A stretch of DNA of 64,000 nucleotides, from positions 1 to 64,000 of the forward strand of contig CAWHFM010000019.1 in assembly GCA_963828505.1 (NCBI GenBank), read 5' to 3'. This document shows positions 17,543 to 25,811 of the stretch, piece by piece. The notes below the pieces were generated by a model that was not told the origin of the DNA, searched no databases, and was given only the letters and a program-made list of their open reading frames with translations. Numbering within the stretch: position 1 is the first letter of the stretch; each line of letters begins with the position of its first letter. Both the position numbers and the translations under genes were made by a program. This DNA is from Bog-473 sp963828505. GTDB lineage: Bacteria > Actinomycetota > Acidimicrobiia > Acidimicrobiales > RAAP-2.

Positions 17543-18897
17543 AGCTCGGTCTCCTCGTCGTCGTGGCTGGTGGTGTCGATCGGGTAGGGATGCTCGGAGC
17601 CGTCGAAGGCCAGCTGGGCGTAATTGATGGACCCGGCCTGCTCGGCGTCACGGCGGTCGGCCAGCAGGCCCAGGTAGTCGATGCCGGTGGACGCCGGGGC
17701 GGGAGCCGCCTCGGGACGGGCCTGGGGGTGCGAGTGCCGGCCGATGCTGACCGGGAGCCCCTGGCCCATCGAGCGCCCCTGGAAGCGGATCTCGACGGTG
17801 GTGAGGTCGAAGGGATCGAAGACCACGTCCACGCGCGACCCCACCAGGGCGGCGTCGACCTCAAAGGTGTTCGAGTGCAGCGAGACGGTGGCCGTCTTGG
17901 TCACCGTGCGGACTTCGGACCACAAGAAGGCCTCGTGGAGCGCCGCTGGGGTCGGCAGCGCCGCAGGAGGCGCGGACAGAAGACGCTCGATCGGGGGCGC
18001 AGCGGTCTCTGAGTGGACGCGGCGGTGATAGACGGTCTCGACCCATGCGCTGAAGAGCCGGTTGAGCTCGGCCACGTCGGCCGGTGGCCGGGCCTCGATC
18101 TCGACGAGGAACTGGATGCGCACGGTCTCGAAGACCCGCTCGAATTTTCCGCGGCCCTGGGGCTTACCCGGCCGGCTGTGCACCAGGCGGATCCCGAGGC
18201 TGGCACACGCCCGCAGCAGCTGCTTGGAGATCATCGCGGAACCGTTGTCGAGATAGCAGGCGCGCGGCACGCCGCGTGCGGCGAGCGCCACGCGCAACGC
18301 CGCTTCGAGCCGGACGGTGTCCTCGGAGAGCCCGAAGCGATAGCCGACCAGGGCGCGGCTGTAGTCGTCGATGAAGCAGAACAGGTAGGTCTTGCGCCCG
18401 GCGATGACCGGGCCGTGCAGGGCGTCGCCGGTCCAGAGGTCGCCCGGCGCGGCGGCCTCGAAGCGGCCGAAGGCCTGCGGTGCCGACCCGTCGGGGCGGG
18501 TGTTGAGCCCCAGGCGGGCGAAGTGCCGCTGCACCGTGCGCTCCGAGGGCCCCGTCGCCTCGGTGGTGGCGATGATCTGGGTCACCTGGGCTGCCGTGCG
18601 CCGCGGCACCTCGCGCTTCAAGGCCTCGGCCAGGTCCAGCAGACGCTTGTCGGTTGCCGGCTCGCCGGTGCGTGACGTCGGCGCCAGCGCCTCGAAGCCC
18701 CCGGCCCGATAGGCGCGGATCCAGCGATCGAGCGTCCCACGGCTGATGTGGACCGGTCTGCCGGCGGGCCCGGTGTGCGTCCGGGCAGTGAGCTCGCGCA
18801 CCAACACGCCGCGCTGGCGGATGGTGAGCGCGTCGTCCGCCGCCTCGCGGATGAGCGAATAGCGGAAGAGCGCGACGTTTCGTTGCGCCTCGTTCAT
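17539..18897 (-). CDS. DDE transposase (IS481/Mu-like integrase core)
   Basis: A 452-aa protein. N-terminal HTH segments (ISRGTLDRWIRAYRAGG near 50-65 and a second about 95-120) precede the rve core: LWTGDALHGP (first Asp), ACYLDNGSAM (second Asp) and GRGKFERVFE (Glu). A C-terminal beta domain follows (TATVSLHSNTFEV), as in Mu-type enzymes. Intact. Middle gene of the operon, 45 bp after the zinc-ribbon gene and overlapping the ATPase. Confidence 0.88.
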   Translation of the reverse strand: MNEAQRNVALFRYSLIREAADDALTIRQRGVLVRELTARTHTGPAGRPVHISRGTLDRWIRAYRAGGFEALAPTSRTGEPATDKRLLDLAEALKREVPRRTAAQVTQIIATTEATGPSERTVQRHFARLGLNTRPDGSAPQAFGRFEAAAPGDLWTGDALHGPVIAGRKTYLFCFIDDYSRALVGYRFGLSEDTVRLEAALRVALAARGVPRACYLDNGSAMISKQLLRACASLGIRLVHSRPGKPQGRGKFERVFETVRIQFLVEIEARPPADVAELNRLFSAWVETVYHRRVHSETAAPPIERLLSAPPAALPTPAALHEAFLWSEVRTVTKTATVSLHSNTFEVDAALVGSRVDVVFDPFDLTTVEIRFQGRSMGQGLPVSIGRHSHPQARPEAAPAPASTGIDYLGLLADRRDAEQAGSINYAQLAFDGSEHPYPIDTTSHDDEETEL

Positions 18898-18942
18898 GAA
18901 GCCGATCCCTCCTCGGTGGGTGAAAGGAAGGACCCTTGCCGC

Positions 18943-19527
18943 TCACACGGGCTGCAGCCAGGGTGAGCTCGTGTTGGAGAGCAGGCCCCCGCCCGTGACC
19001 ACACAGGCGAGCGCCCACACCGGCCGGGGCCCGAACCGGCGGACCGCCACGATGCCGAGCACGCCGATGGCCTCGACGGCGTCGGAGAAGTCCGATCCGC
19101 CGGCGAAGCGCCGGTCGTGACCCGGGTCGATCGCGTAGGCCCAGCGGGTGAAGTGCTCGCGCACCGCGGTGGCCAGTAGTGCGAACCGACGCAGCCATCC
19201 GCGCACAGTCGAGGTCGGACGGTCCAGCTCGGCCGAGACCTTGCGGTGGCCGAGGCCCCGGGCCTTCATGGTCAAGGCGGTGCCGATGACCTCGGCTCCG
19301 TCGCGCCGACGGGCCAAAGTGTCCTCGGGCACCAAGATGTGGGTGCCGAAACACGATCTACAGATCGAACGGCGGAACCGGCGTCGCTCGGTCCGGACCA
19401 AGAGGCGAATCTCACGTTCGATGCCGTGCCCCCAGGGCCGGAGGTTGCCACCACAGCCCGGGCAGCTCAACCGGCCACCTCGGAGCTCCGTCTCGACGGT
19501 CGGCCCGTCAGTCCCTACGATGAGCAC
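18943..19527 (-). CDS. DUF6431-type zinc-ribbon/HTH protein of the transposition module
   Basis: A 194-aa protein. Residues ~20-60 hold a zinc ribbon (CPGCGGNLRPWG and SICRSCFGTHIL), and ~75-115 an HTH-like segment (GLGHRKVSAELDRPTSTVRG WLRR). Two weak hydrophobic stretches follow near the C terminus. First gene of the three-gene unit, so probably a DNA-binding accessory factor or regulator of transposition. Confidence 0.7.
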   Translation of the reverse strand: MLIVGTDGPTVETELRGGRLSCPGCGGNLRPWGHGIEREIRLLVRTERRRFRRSICRSCFGTHILVPEDTLARRRDGAEVIGTALTMKARGLGHRKVSAELDRPTSTVRGWLRRFALLATAVREHFTRWAYAIDPGHDRRFAGGSDFSDAVEAIGVLGIVAVRRFGPRPVWALACVVTGGGLLSNTSSPWLQPV

Positions 19528-19550
19528 AGCGGAGCTCCGGCTTCGTCAGG

Positions 19551-19596
19551 AAGGACCCTCTCGTTTGTCCGTCGAAAGATTCGCGAGGGGGTCCTT
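19551..19596. repeat. Imperfect inverted repeat upstream of the transposition operon
   Basis: AAGGACCCTCTCG at 19,551-19,563 is matched by CGAGGGGGTCCTT at 19,584-19,596 with one mismatch. GGAAGGACCC also recurs at about 18,927. It may be a regulatory site for the operon or part of the element's right end. Confidence 0.45.
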
Positions 19597-19601
19597 GCGC
19601 G

Positions 19602-19987
19602 TTCAGATCGTGCTCACGCTGGCGCCAGAGCGCGATCCTCAGCAAGTCCGGTCGAGCGTCGGCGCGTGATCAGCGACCGCGGCGCCGCCACAATGCCCAT
19701 CAAGTCATGGTCACGCTCGGTGGCGTCAACCTGCTTCTTCGTGACCAACCACCGCGGCGCTCAACAAGAGCTTGCTGAGTCGTTAGATGAGTCAGATCCG
19801 GTCGCTCTGTCCCCTTCCTCTCGGTGCCTCTTCTGTCGCGCGCAATGGCTTACTGCGACCCCCAGTCTCCATGGAATGAAGTGACTTAGCGGTAGCTCGT
19901 GATTGCTGGCGCAAGGACGCGGCCTCCTCGGATCCCGCGTGCCACCGGCCGGAGGAACTCAAATGTCGAGAAAACCTGAGGGCATCC
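19602..19987. other. No supported gene
   Basis: Between the transposition module and att module 3. No domain, convincing start or repeat identified. Confidence 0.45.
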
Positions 19988-20446
19988 AGGCCGGCCGGGA
20001 TCGGCCGACCTCCTCCATTGTGATGGCGATGCCTGACCGGATCGTCAAGGGTGCGCTGCGAGACGCCGCTCCGCTCCGTTGTTCTCGCTCGGTGTTCGCC
20101 TGCCCCTTGAAGATCTTGGCGCAGTTCTAGGCCGAGTGACGCCCGGGCGGAACGGGAGCGGCGCAGCACATTGTGGTGACAGGCCGAATTGTTGGGACAG
20201 GCGTAGAATTTCCGGGCGCCGGCCGCAGCATTCGAGGAGGATGGCAACAGATCTGTCCCAACTCTGTCCCAACAATTGGGTCCCAGTCCGTCCCGTTGCT
20301 GCCCCGCTGCGTCTAGCTCTCACAATTTGGCGGCAGCCGTGAGCAGCGAAAATGGGACCGAGTGGGACGCACTGGGAACCAGTAGGCTTCTGCCGACCGG
20401 CCTCGTAATTGCGCAGGTCAGGAGTTCGAATCTCCTCTCAGCTCCA
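19988..20446 (+). repeat. att junction module 3 (long form with Thr-type tRNA end)
   Basis: Parallels module 1: the same leader beginning near AGGCCGGCCGGGATCGGCC, GGATCGTCAAGGG at 20,039, TTGGGACA, then TGTCCCAACTCTGTCCCAAC and AATTGGGTCCC. The tRNA end at 20,402-20,446 has loop CTCGTAA and T-arm AGGAG/CTCCT, identical to the copy at position 1, but carries one extra T after the loop and lacks one G before CTCCA, so it could not make a functional tRNA. Confidence 0.78.
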
Positions 20447-20601
20447 TCCAACCGAAGGTCCTGGTCAGGACGCGGTGCTGTGCAGAGCAGCGCACGGTTC
20501 CCGACAACTCTCGCAAGGGACCCCAGATGGCGCTCCAGTCCGGCGTAGGCGGTCGCACCCGCCTCTGCAGCGAACAGGGCCGCGCCGGCCGCCTGCGAAG
20601 G

Positions 20602-20922
20602 TCATGCTCCCGGGTCGGCAAGCAGCTTGGCGCGCTGCTCTTCCAGCGCAGCGATCTGAGCTCGGAGCTTCTTCAAGTCGCGGTCGACCCGCGCCACCTC
20701 GGCCCTCGCGCGCCGCTCCCGACCGTCGTAGGTGCTGTCCATGAGATCCTCCACCTCGCGCCGCAGCAGCCTCAACCAGGGATTGCCATGAATGACGCCG
20801 ACTCGGTACTGAAGCTGACCAGCGTCGATCGCCGCGACTATCTCGTCCTGGGTCAGCCCGAACTCCTTGCGCGCTGTCTTGTCGCTGAGCGTTGCGCCCT
20901 TCCGGCTCCACTCTTCTTGCAC
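20602..20922 (-). CDS. Hypothetical protein with C-terminal coiled coil
   Basis: A 106-aa protein if started at GTG 20,922, with AGGAAGGA about ten bases upstream; a longer frame to 20,988 overlaps the next gene. The N-terminal half looks like a small DNA-binding fold (SDKTARKEFGLTQDEIVAAI, then YRVGVIHGNPWLRLLRREVE). The last ~40 residues form a heptad-rich coiled coil (AEVARVDRDLKKLRAQIAAL). Function unknown. Downstream of, and co-oriented with, a TA-like pair. Confidence 0.65.
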   Translation of the reverse strand: MQEEWSRKGATLSDKTARKEFGLTQDEIVAAIDAGQLQYRVGVIHGNPWLRLLRREVEDLMDSTYDGRERRARAEVARVDRDLKKLRAQIAALEEQRAKLLADPGA

Positions 20923-20959
20923 GAGGAGCGTCCTTCCTTCTCTAGCCGAGAGGCTCGCG

Positions 20960-21316
20960 CTATTCGGACGGTTCCTCCAGGTACACAAGGCGGTCCTCGA
21001 GCTCCTCGTCTTCGAGGGTCCGGATAGCTGCGGCGATCCTGGGAATGCCGCTGGGACGACGAGAGAACCGGGAGGAAAGAGCGATCAATACGCCTGGGTG
21101 ATGGCCACCTGCGGTGAGGCGCTCGGCGGCGATCCGAGCGAAGTCCGAGACATTCTCGGTGAGCAGCACGTACCCATTCTCCGCAGCGGCGGAGAGGACG
21201 TCGGGGTCGGACCGTCCGGCCAGCCCCCGTTCTGCAACGGTGGAAACCTCGATGCCACCGATCCGTAGTACCTCGGCCAGAGCTGGCGGATACATCTCAT
21301 CGAGCAGGAACTTCAA
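20960..21316 (-). CDS. DUF5615-type PIN-like toxin
   Basis: A 118-aa protein. MKFLLDEMYPPALAEVLR at the N terminus and VLLTENVSDFARIA in the middle are the two acidic boxes of DUF5615/Mut7-C-like PIN nucleases. It starts at ATG 21,316 within the stop of the upstream antitoxin (ATGA overlap), so the pair is co-translated. Probably an RNase; target unknown. Confidence 0.82.
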   Translation of the reverse strand: MKFLLDEMYPPALAEVLRIGGIEVSTVAERGLAGRSDPDVLSAAAENGYVLLTENVSDFARIAAERLTAGGHHPGVLIALSSRFSRRPSGIPRIAAAIRTLEDEELEDRLVYLEEPSE

Positions 21317-21702
21317 GCGTTCGAGGCCGCAGCTGTTTCTTGGCGGTGCAAGTCGATCCGAGCATCGACTTCATCGGGGTAGGTGACCCGGTAGCGGAGC
21401 GCGGCGTCGATCTGTGCCCGGGTCAGCGTCGACTCCTCAACGAGTACCGCCACAGGATCCACTTCGCCCGACAACTCCTCGACCCACATCACTACCTCCC
21501 AAACGTCGGGACCGCCGACCAGCCCGGCGCGGCGCCCAGTGGGTCCGTCACGGAACGTGATCAGCGGATGTTCGTCTCGGCGAACCCCTTCTTCGGCGTA
21601 GCGGCGAAGCCGATCCGACAGGGTCTCGCCCGCCGCACGTGCCCGCAGGCGAAGGCGCTGGGCCAAGCCGTCTTCTAAACGGACGGATACGTTCTCGGAC
21701 AT
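21313..21702 (-). CDS. Antitoxin: ribbon-helix-helix N terminus with DUF433-like C terminus
   Basis: A 129-aa protein from ATG 21,702. Residues 1-40 (MSENVSVRLEDGLAQRLRLR, then GETLSDRLRRYAEEGV) read as a ribbon-helix-helix DNA-binding domain. The remainder (HPLITFRDGPTGRRAGL, then LTRAQIDAALRYRVTYPDEV) recalls the DUF433-type antitoxin tail. Stop overlaps the toxin start. A palindrome at 21,710-21,729 just upstream is a likely autoregulatory operator. Confidence 0.78.
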   Translation of the reverse strand: MSENVSVRLEDGLAQRLRLRARAAGETLSDRLRRYAEEGVRRDEHPLITFRDGPTGRRAGLVGGPDVWEVVMWVEELSGEVDPVAVLVEESTLTRAQIDAALRYRVTYPDEVDARIDLHRQETAAASNA

Positions 21703-21709
21703 GTCATCA

Positions 21710-21729
21710 TTGTAGCACAATGTCTACAA
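21710..21729. promoter_or_regulatory. Palindromic operator upstream of the RHH antitoxin
   Basis: TTGTAG and CTACAA arms of six bases are separated by eight bases, beginning eight bases before the antitoxin start codon. On the minus strand the same stretch contains TACAAT, a possible -10. This placement suits repression by the RHH antitoxin; binding is inferred. Confidence 0.5.
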
Positions 21730-21850
21730 CTGTGTGTTGTGCCGGGTCTGGACGGCCACGATGGCCCTGAACCGCGTGTCCCGGTCGGCATTCGGGAACT
21801 CACGCTGTTACAAGTTCGGGGACGTGGTGGGATGCCGTGGGCATCGCCCC

Positions 21851-22408
21851 TCAGCGGAGAAACGATCCCACGCCCTCGCCCACGACGAAACTCGAAGGGT
21901 CGAACTCCTCGGGATCGAACGCCCTGCCGACCCACTCACGCATCTCTTCATGTTCAAGATGATCGGGATCCGAGATCGCTGCCAGGAAGTGCTCGTAGCC
22001 CCACACGCCGCCGCAGTCCTCGGGCGGGCAGGTCCTCTTGCCGGCAACGCAAACCGGGTAACTGATCTTCGGATCAGCCGGCAGCACTTTCTCGACGGCT
22101 ACTTTGTGCACCCAATCGTCGCCGAAGTCGTACACGTAGCGCATCGTTGTCCCCTCTCGGGCGACCCTGCCGAGGCGGGTTCGACTCTCGTCTTTGATCG
22201 GCGGGCCCCACGCCTCCCCGTCGTCGGTGCCATAGCGCACCCCGTCGATCTCGAACTCGTGAAGATGGCAGTCGTACCAGCCGAAAGCTCCCTGCAGGAC
22301 GTAGTGGAGATCCAACAGGGTGGACGACTCGGCCACCAGCACTCGTCGCCACACCGGCGGCTTGATACCCACGATGGTCGCCTTGAGCTGAAAAACGTGA
22401 CCAGCCAT
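21851..22408 (-). CDS. Plasmid pRiA4b ORF-3 family protein
   Basis: A 185-aa protein from ATG 22,408, preceded by GAGGAGGGAACGG. Shows the family hallmarks in order: VFQLKATIVGIKPPVWRRVL, LHYVLQGAFGWYDCHLHEF, YVYDFGDDWVHKVAVE, and the Cys-containing CPPEDCGGVWGYEHFL. Members occur on plasmids and integrative elements; molecular role unknown. Appears complete. Confidence 0.88.
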   Translation of the reverse strand: MAGHVFQLKATIVGIKPPVWRRVLVAESSTLLDLHYVLQGAFGWYDCHLHEFEIDGVRYGTDDGEAWGPPIKDESRTRLGRVAREGTTMRYVYDFGDDWVHKVAVEKVLPADPKISYPVCVAGKRTCPPEDCGGVWGYEHFLAAISDPDHLEHEEMREWVGRAFDPEEFDPSSFVVGEGVGSFLR

Positions 22409-22569
22409 CCGTTCCCTCCTCTGCTCGGGTTCGATCAACCGTAACTGTGCGAAAGCCGTAGCTGGGGGACCGACCGACGACCCTCAGTTTTCGGTGGCCA
22501 CAACCAAAGTCAACCCCTCAAGGACCTCCGATAGATACGGTCCGCAACACGAGGGGACCGTCTGAACAA

Positions 22570-23151
22570 ACCGCTCGTTACGCGAGAGCCCTCGATCGTG
22601 ATGGACGAAGGGAACGAGCGGACACGCTGGTCACTGGACCACCTGTTCATCGACGGCGCTGGCATACCGGCACTCGTCGAGGTCAAACGACCGACGGTCA
22701 GGGGTCAGACGGCAGCCGTTCCGCGTACTAAGGGATCCTCGGAGCGCCGGACTCGCGACGAATTCGAGGAGATGCTTCGAGCTAAACATGGCGACGCCGC
22801 CGTCAGCGCAGTCGAAGAGCTTGTCGAAGCGGCGAGTGAGCTTGGCAGCTACCTAACCTAACTGTCGGAACCAACATTATGAACCCCCGGCCGTCCCTCA
22901 ATTTCAAGACAGCTGGATCAGGGAATACCTATCAGCCGCTCGTCATCAACTCGTGATCTGGGAAGGTGGCAATCCGGCTGCGTTGGCTCGCGAACCACGC
23001 AGCCTTCGCTGATGAAGATCGCCGGTCGGAATTCGTCGATCGCATCAGTCAGGCGATCGACGAACATATCGACGCACCACGCCTCGACGGGATTCCTGGC
23101 TTCCCCCGTGAGAGCGCTTACCAAACCTGGGGTGGTCGTCAAGCTCACTGA
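22570..23151 (+). pseudogene. Decayed nuclease-like gene (LVEVKR motif)
   Basis: Fragments in different frames. 22,598-22,710 gives ERTRWSLDHLFIDGAGIPAL ending in VEVKR, a PD-(D/E)XK-like core. Later pieces read as DEFEEMLRAKHGDAAVSAV and, near 22,966-23,120, VAIRLRWLANHAAFADEDRR. I recall intact actinobacterial proteins carrying these blocks in this order. Frame breaks and missing linkers indicate loss of function. Endonuclease activity of the ancestor is an inference from the motif. Confidence 0.45.
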
Positions 23152-23310
23152 CCTGTTGCGTTGGTTGAGACGGCGAACAGATCATCGTCGGACTGAATCG
23201 TTCCAAGGCCGCCCTTCCGAGACAGTGGCTTCTTATGTGGCCGCCTGCCGGTTCCCTGACGTCTCGGGACTGACGATTCGATGGCTAGGCCCGGCAATTG
23301 GAATCGGTTG

Positions 23311-23514
23311 TGTCCCAACAGCTGTCCCAACATCGGCGCAACAATTGCGTCCCGGCCCGTCCCGCCGAGTCCCGCTGCGTCCCAAGGAGTCGGTCGTACG
23401 ACACCGTGACCAGGACGGACTGGGACGTACTGGGATAGGCCGGGACACCTCGGGAATCCATCGACTTGTCTCGTAATGCGCAGGTCAGGAGTTCGAATCT
23501 CCTCTCAGGCTCCA
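23311..23514 (+). repeat. att junction module 4 (arm plus Thr-type tRNA end)
   Basis: The arm (TGTCCCAACA, CTGTCCCAACA, GTCCCGCCGAGTCCC and the run GGGACGTACTGGGATAGGC) closely matches module 2. The tRNA end at 23,470-23,514 has loop CTCGTAA, T-arm AGGAG/CTCCT and CTCAGGCTCCA, identical over its length to the first 29 bases of the window. Confidence 0.85.
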
Positions 23515-23612
23515 GCTCAGAGGCACTTTTGCCTTGACACACCTTCAGATACGCTCTGTCGGAACACGCGTCCCGACAATTTTGGGCGAGCAGCGAAATA
23601 CGCGTTCCCGAG
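23515..23612. repeat. Second copy of the left attP-arm, without integrase
   Basis: Follows the tRNA end exactly as 30-126 does, with the same order of blocks (GAGGCACTTTT, ACACACCTTC, ATACGCTCTGT, ACACGCGTCCC, AGCGAAATACG) and scattered substitutions, including loss of one GTCCCAA. No integrase gene follows; unrelated sequence and a lysozyme-like gene do. It marks the left end of an element that has lost its recombinase. Confidence 0.75.
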
Positions 23613-23804
23613 CCTCGGCGGGCGAACACGCTCGGTAGGCGTGGGCCAGCTCGGTCTCGAACAAGAAGCACATTCCTTGCTTCCCAGCGGGTTACCGAAC
23701 TTGTCCCTCGGGCGTGCTGATGACGCAGGCCTGCTCCCTGAGGGGGTCGTCGAGGGGGAGCAGGTCGAGGCCGCCGACGTCGTCGTGCCGTACGCTCGGA
23801 AACG

Positions 23805-24746
23805 ATGACCAGTCGATCGATACGAGGCCCTCGACGAGTATCGAAGCAGTGGCGGCGAGAACTTATCGCTGCTGCATTTGTTGTCGCCGGCCTGGGCTAT
23901 GGCGTGGCGAACGATTCCCCGGCGCCGGCGCAGGCAACCTCCGGCGTGACGGCCTCCTTGGGAGGATGCCCGGCCGGTCAGTCGGGAACTCCGCCCAACT
24001 GTCACACCACTGCCACCGGGCCGCCCCCCTCGGGGGGGTATTTCAAGCTGAGGCCGGTTGGCAGCTTCGCGAGTCTGCCCACCAACTCGGAGGCGGCGGA
24101 GATGGTCCACTATTCGACCTGGGAGCCTCGGCCACAAAACGACCAGGCCAACCACACGACACCGCCGCTCACGTTCAAGACAGCTGGGTACTCGGGCATG
24201 GAGAATCACGCGGCCGTTTTCGGCAGGGTGGACGGTAAATTCACGGGCACCACCGATGAGATCATTCAGTGGGCGGCGGCAAAATGGGGGCTGCCGGACA
24301 ACCTGATCCGAGCGGAGGCTGTCGTCGAGTCGTACTGGTACCAGGACAACAGGAATTCGAACGGCCACCCGATCAGCGGTGAGGGCTATGGGGACTTCGG
24401 AAGCTGCGGCGGCTCGCCTCCGCCGTCTGGTTACGGTGCGAGCGGCCCCGCCAGCTTCGGGATGATGCAGGACAAATGGTGCTCCTTGAAGGATCCCTCG
24501 GCCCCTGGATACGACGGCTGGCCCTGGAGCGAGCGGTCCACCGCCTACAACCTGGACTTGTTCGGAGCTGTCATACGGGGTTGTTACGAGGGTTGGGACA
24601 CTTGGCTCGGCGCCTCATACCACTCGGGCGACCTGTGGGGCTGCGTTGGGCGCTGGTATTCAGGCGCTTGGTACACGGCAGGCGCAGTCCAATACATCCA
24701 AAGAGTCAAGGCTTTCAAGAAGAGCGAGCCCTGGTTGACCTGGTGA
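23805..24746 (+). CDS. Secreted lysozyme/transglycosylase-like protein
   Basis: A 313-aa protein. Residues 1-45 form a long basic, hydrophobic signal (RRELIAAAFVVAGLGYGVA, then AQA). After a Pro/Gly-rich linker the second half reads as a soluble lytic transglycosylase-like fold: IIQWAAAKWGLPDNLIRAEA, then VVESYW with the likely catalytic Glu in this helix, and ASFGMMQDKW, comparable to the GLMQ motif. Probably cleaves peptidoglycan or acts in cell-wall passage of a mobile element. No partner genes nearby. Confidence 0.65.
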   Translation: MTSRSIRGPRRVSKQWRRELIAAAFVVAGLGYGVANDSPAPAQATSGVTASLGGCPAGQSGTPPNCHTTATGPPPSGGYFKLRPVGSFASLPTNSEAAEMVHYSTWEPRPQNDQANHTTPPLTFKTAGYSGMENHAAVFGRVDGKFTGTTDEIIQWAAAKWGLPDNLIRAEAVVESYWYQDNRNSNGHPISGEGYGDFGSCGGSPPPSGYGASGPASFGMMQDKWCSLKDPSAPGYDGWPWSERSTAYNLDLFGAVIRGCYEGWDTWLGASYHSGDLWGCVGRWYSGAWYTAGAVQYIQRVKAFKKSEPWLTW

Positions 24747-24760
24747 ACTCTTCGACTCAC

Positions 24761-24866
24761 GATGGGTGAGGCGGGACATGGCACGGTCTACAACCGCGAC
24801 GTCCTCACGATGGCCCAGGACGTGTGCAACGATTACCCGAACGCACCGCTGTGCGTGAACGGCTGA
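24761..24866 (+). CDS. Short ORF resembling the C terminus of a secreted hydrolase
   Basis: A 34-aa frame (includes TVYNRDVLTMAQDVCNDYPN and ends APLCVNG). The two Cys and the sequence style resemble extreme C termini of secreted glycoside hydrolases. It lies 14 bp after the lysozyme-like gene in another frame, so it may be a leftover of a longer gene rather than a functional peptide. Confidence 0.3.
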
Positions 24867-25139
24867 TATGTGGGAGTGACCCGCCGGAACGCGGGGCCTG
24901 CTCGCGCCAGGGGAGGTTCAGCTCGTCTCCGCGAGATCGATCATCATTGCGCGGTAGCGGTTCAGCCCACGCTGGTGCAGCAGTGAGACATGCGCCTTGA
25001 GCATCCGGTCAGAGCGGGTCCTTGTATGTGAAGACGATCTGCTTGTACTCCGCTGTTGTGACGTAGGCGATGGCCACGGCCTTAGCCGGGCGATACGCCA
25101 GCAGACAGCGTGCTGCCCATTAGGACAGCGCCGCAGCCG
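24867..25139. other. No supported gene
   Basis: Short spacer before att module 5. Open frames here are not convincing. Confidence 0.4.
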
Positions 25140-25308
25140 AAATCTGTCCCAACTTCGTCCCGACAATTGGGTCGGCGGGCCCACCGGTTGAGCCCGCCGT
25201 CCCGGACGGTCCCGCTCGGTCCCGACGGGTCGATCGAACGACAGCTTGACCAGGGCGGACCGGGACCGACTGGGATTGGCCGGGACACCGAAGTATTCCA
25301 TCCCCTGT
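25140..25308 (+). repeat. att junction module 5, left part (split by an IS3 element)
   Basis: Arm with CTGTCCCAAC, GTCCCGACAATTGGGTC, GGTCCCGACGGGTCG, ACCAGGGCGGACCGGGAC and GGCCGGGACACC, matching modules 2 and 4 in order. Where those continue into the tRNA end, this one stops at the left inverted repeat of the IS3 element; the tRNA end resumes at 27,155. Confidence 0.75.
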
Positions 25309-25379
25309 CTGTCAGGCTGACGTGAGACACCTGCAGTAGCCCACCATCGCACCAGGGCGAGTCAGGAACACGTAGACCA

Positions 25380-25811
25380 ATGACCATGACAAACGCAACC
25401 TTGGCCGCGCGCGCCCAAAATGGCGGGGTGAGCGACGGCGACCCTGCGGCGAAGCCGGTGAGGCGCCGGTTCACGTCGGAGTACAAGCTCGCCATCTTGG
25501 AGGAGTACGACCGGCTCAGCGACCCCGGCTCGAAGGGTTCCCTACTGCGCCGTGAGGGCTTGTATTCGAGCCACATCGTCGAGTGGCGCCGAGCGCGAGA
25601 CGTCGGGTCGATCGCCGGGCTCGCTCCCAAGCGCCCCAAGAAGCGCTCCGACGCCGAACGCGAGCTCGAGAAGGCGAAGAAGAAGATCGAGCGCCTCGAG
25701 GACAAGCTCGACCGGCACCGCAAGGCCCTCGAGGCCCAGGGAAAAGCATCGGAGCTCTTGGCGCGGCTGCTGGCCGAGGGCGCGGACACCGAGACGGAGC
25801 AGCAGCCGTGA
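25380..25811 (+). CDS. IS3-family transposase OrfA
   Basis: A 143-aa protein with an N-terminal HTH (RRRFTSEYKLAILEEYDRL, then GLYSSHIVEWRRARD) and a C-terminal leucine-zipper-like helix (LEKAKKKIERLEDKLDRHRK) for multimerisation. Stop overlaps the orfB GTG start (GTGA), so coupling by overlap, rather than a long frameshift product, is suggested. Confidence 0.88.
   Translation: MTMTNATLAARAQNGGVSDGDPAAKPVRRRFTSEYKLAILEEYDRLSDPGSKGSLLRREGLYSSHIVEWRRARDVGSIAGLAPKRPKKRSDAERELEKAKKKIERLEDKLDRHRKALEAQGKASELLARLLAEGADTETEQQP

Larger units (their letters stand above)
16601..19596 (-). mobile_element. Three-gene TniA/TniB-like transposition module (ends approximate)
   Basis: Minus-strand operon of a zinc-ribbon/HTH protein, a DDE transposase with Mu/IS481-like core, and an ExeA/TniB-type ATPase, the last two overlapping ATGA. 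A DDE enzyme plus AAA target-selection ATPase is the core of Tn5053/Tn552-type systems. The left side has clustered TGTCGCC; the right side has an imperfect inverted repeat at 19,551-19,596. Neither terminus nor a target duplication is proven. Confidence 0.55.
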
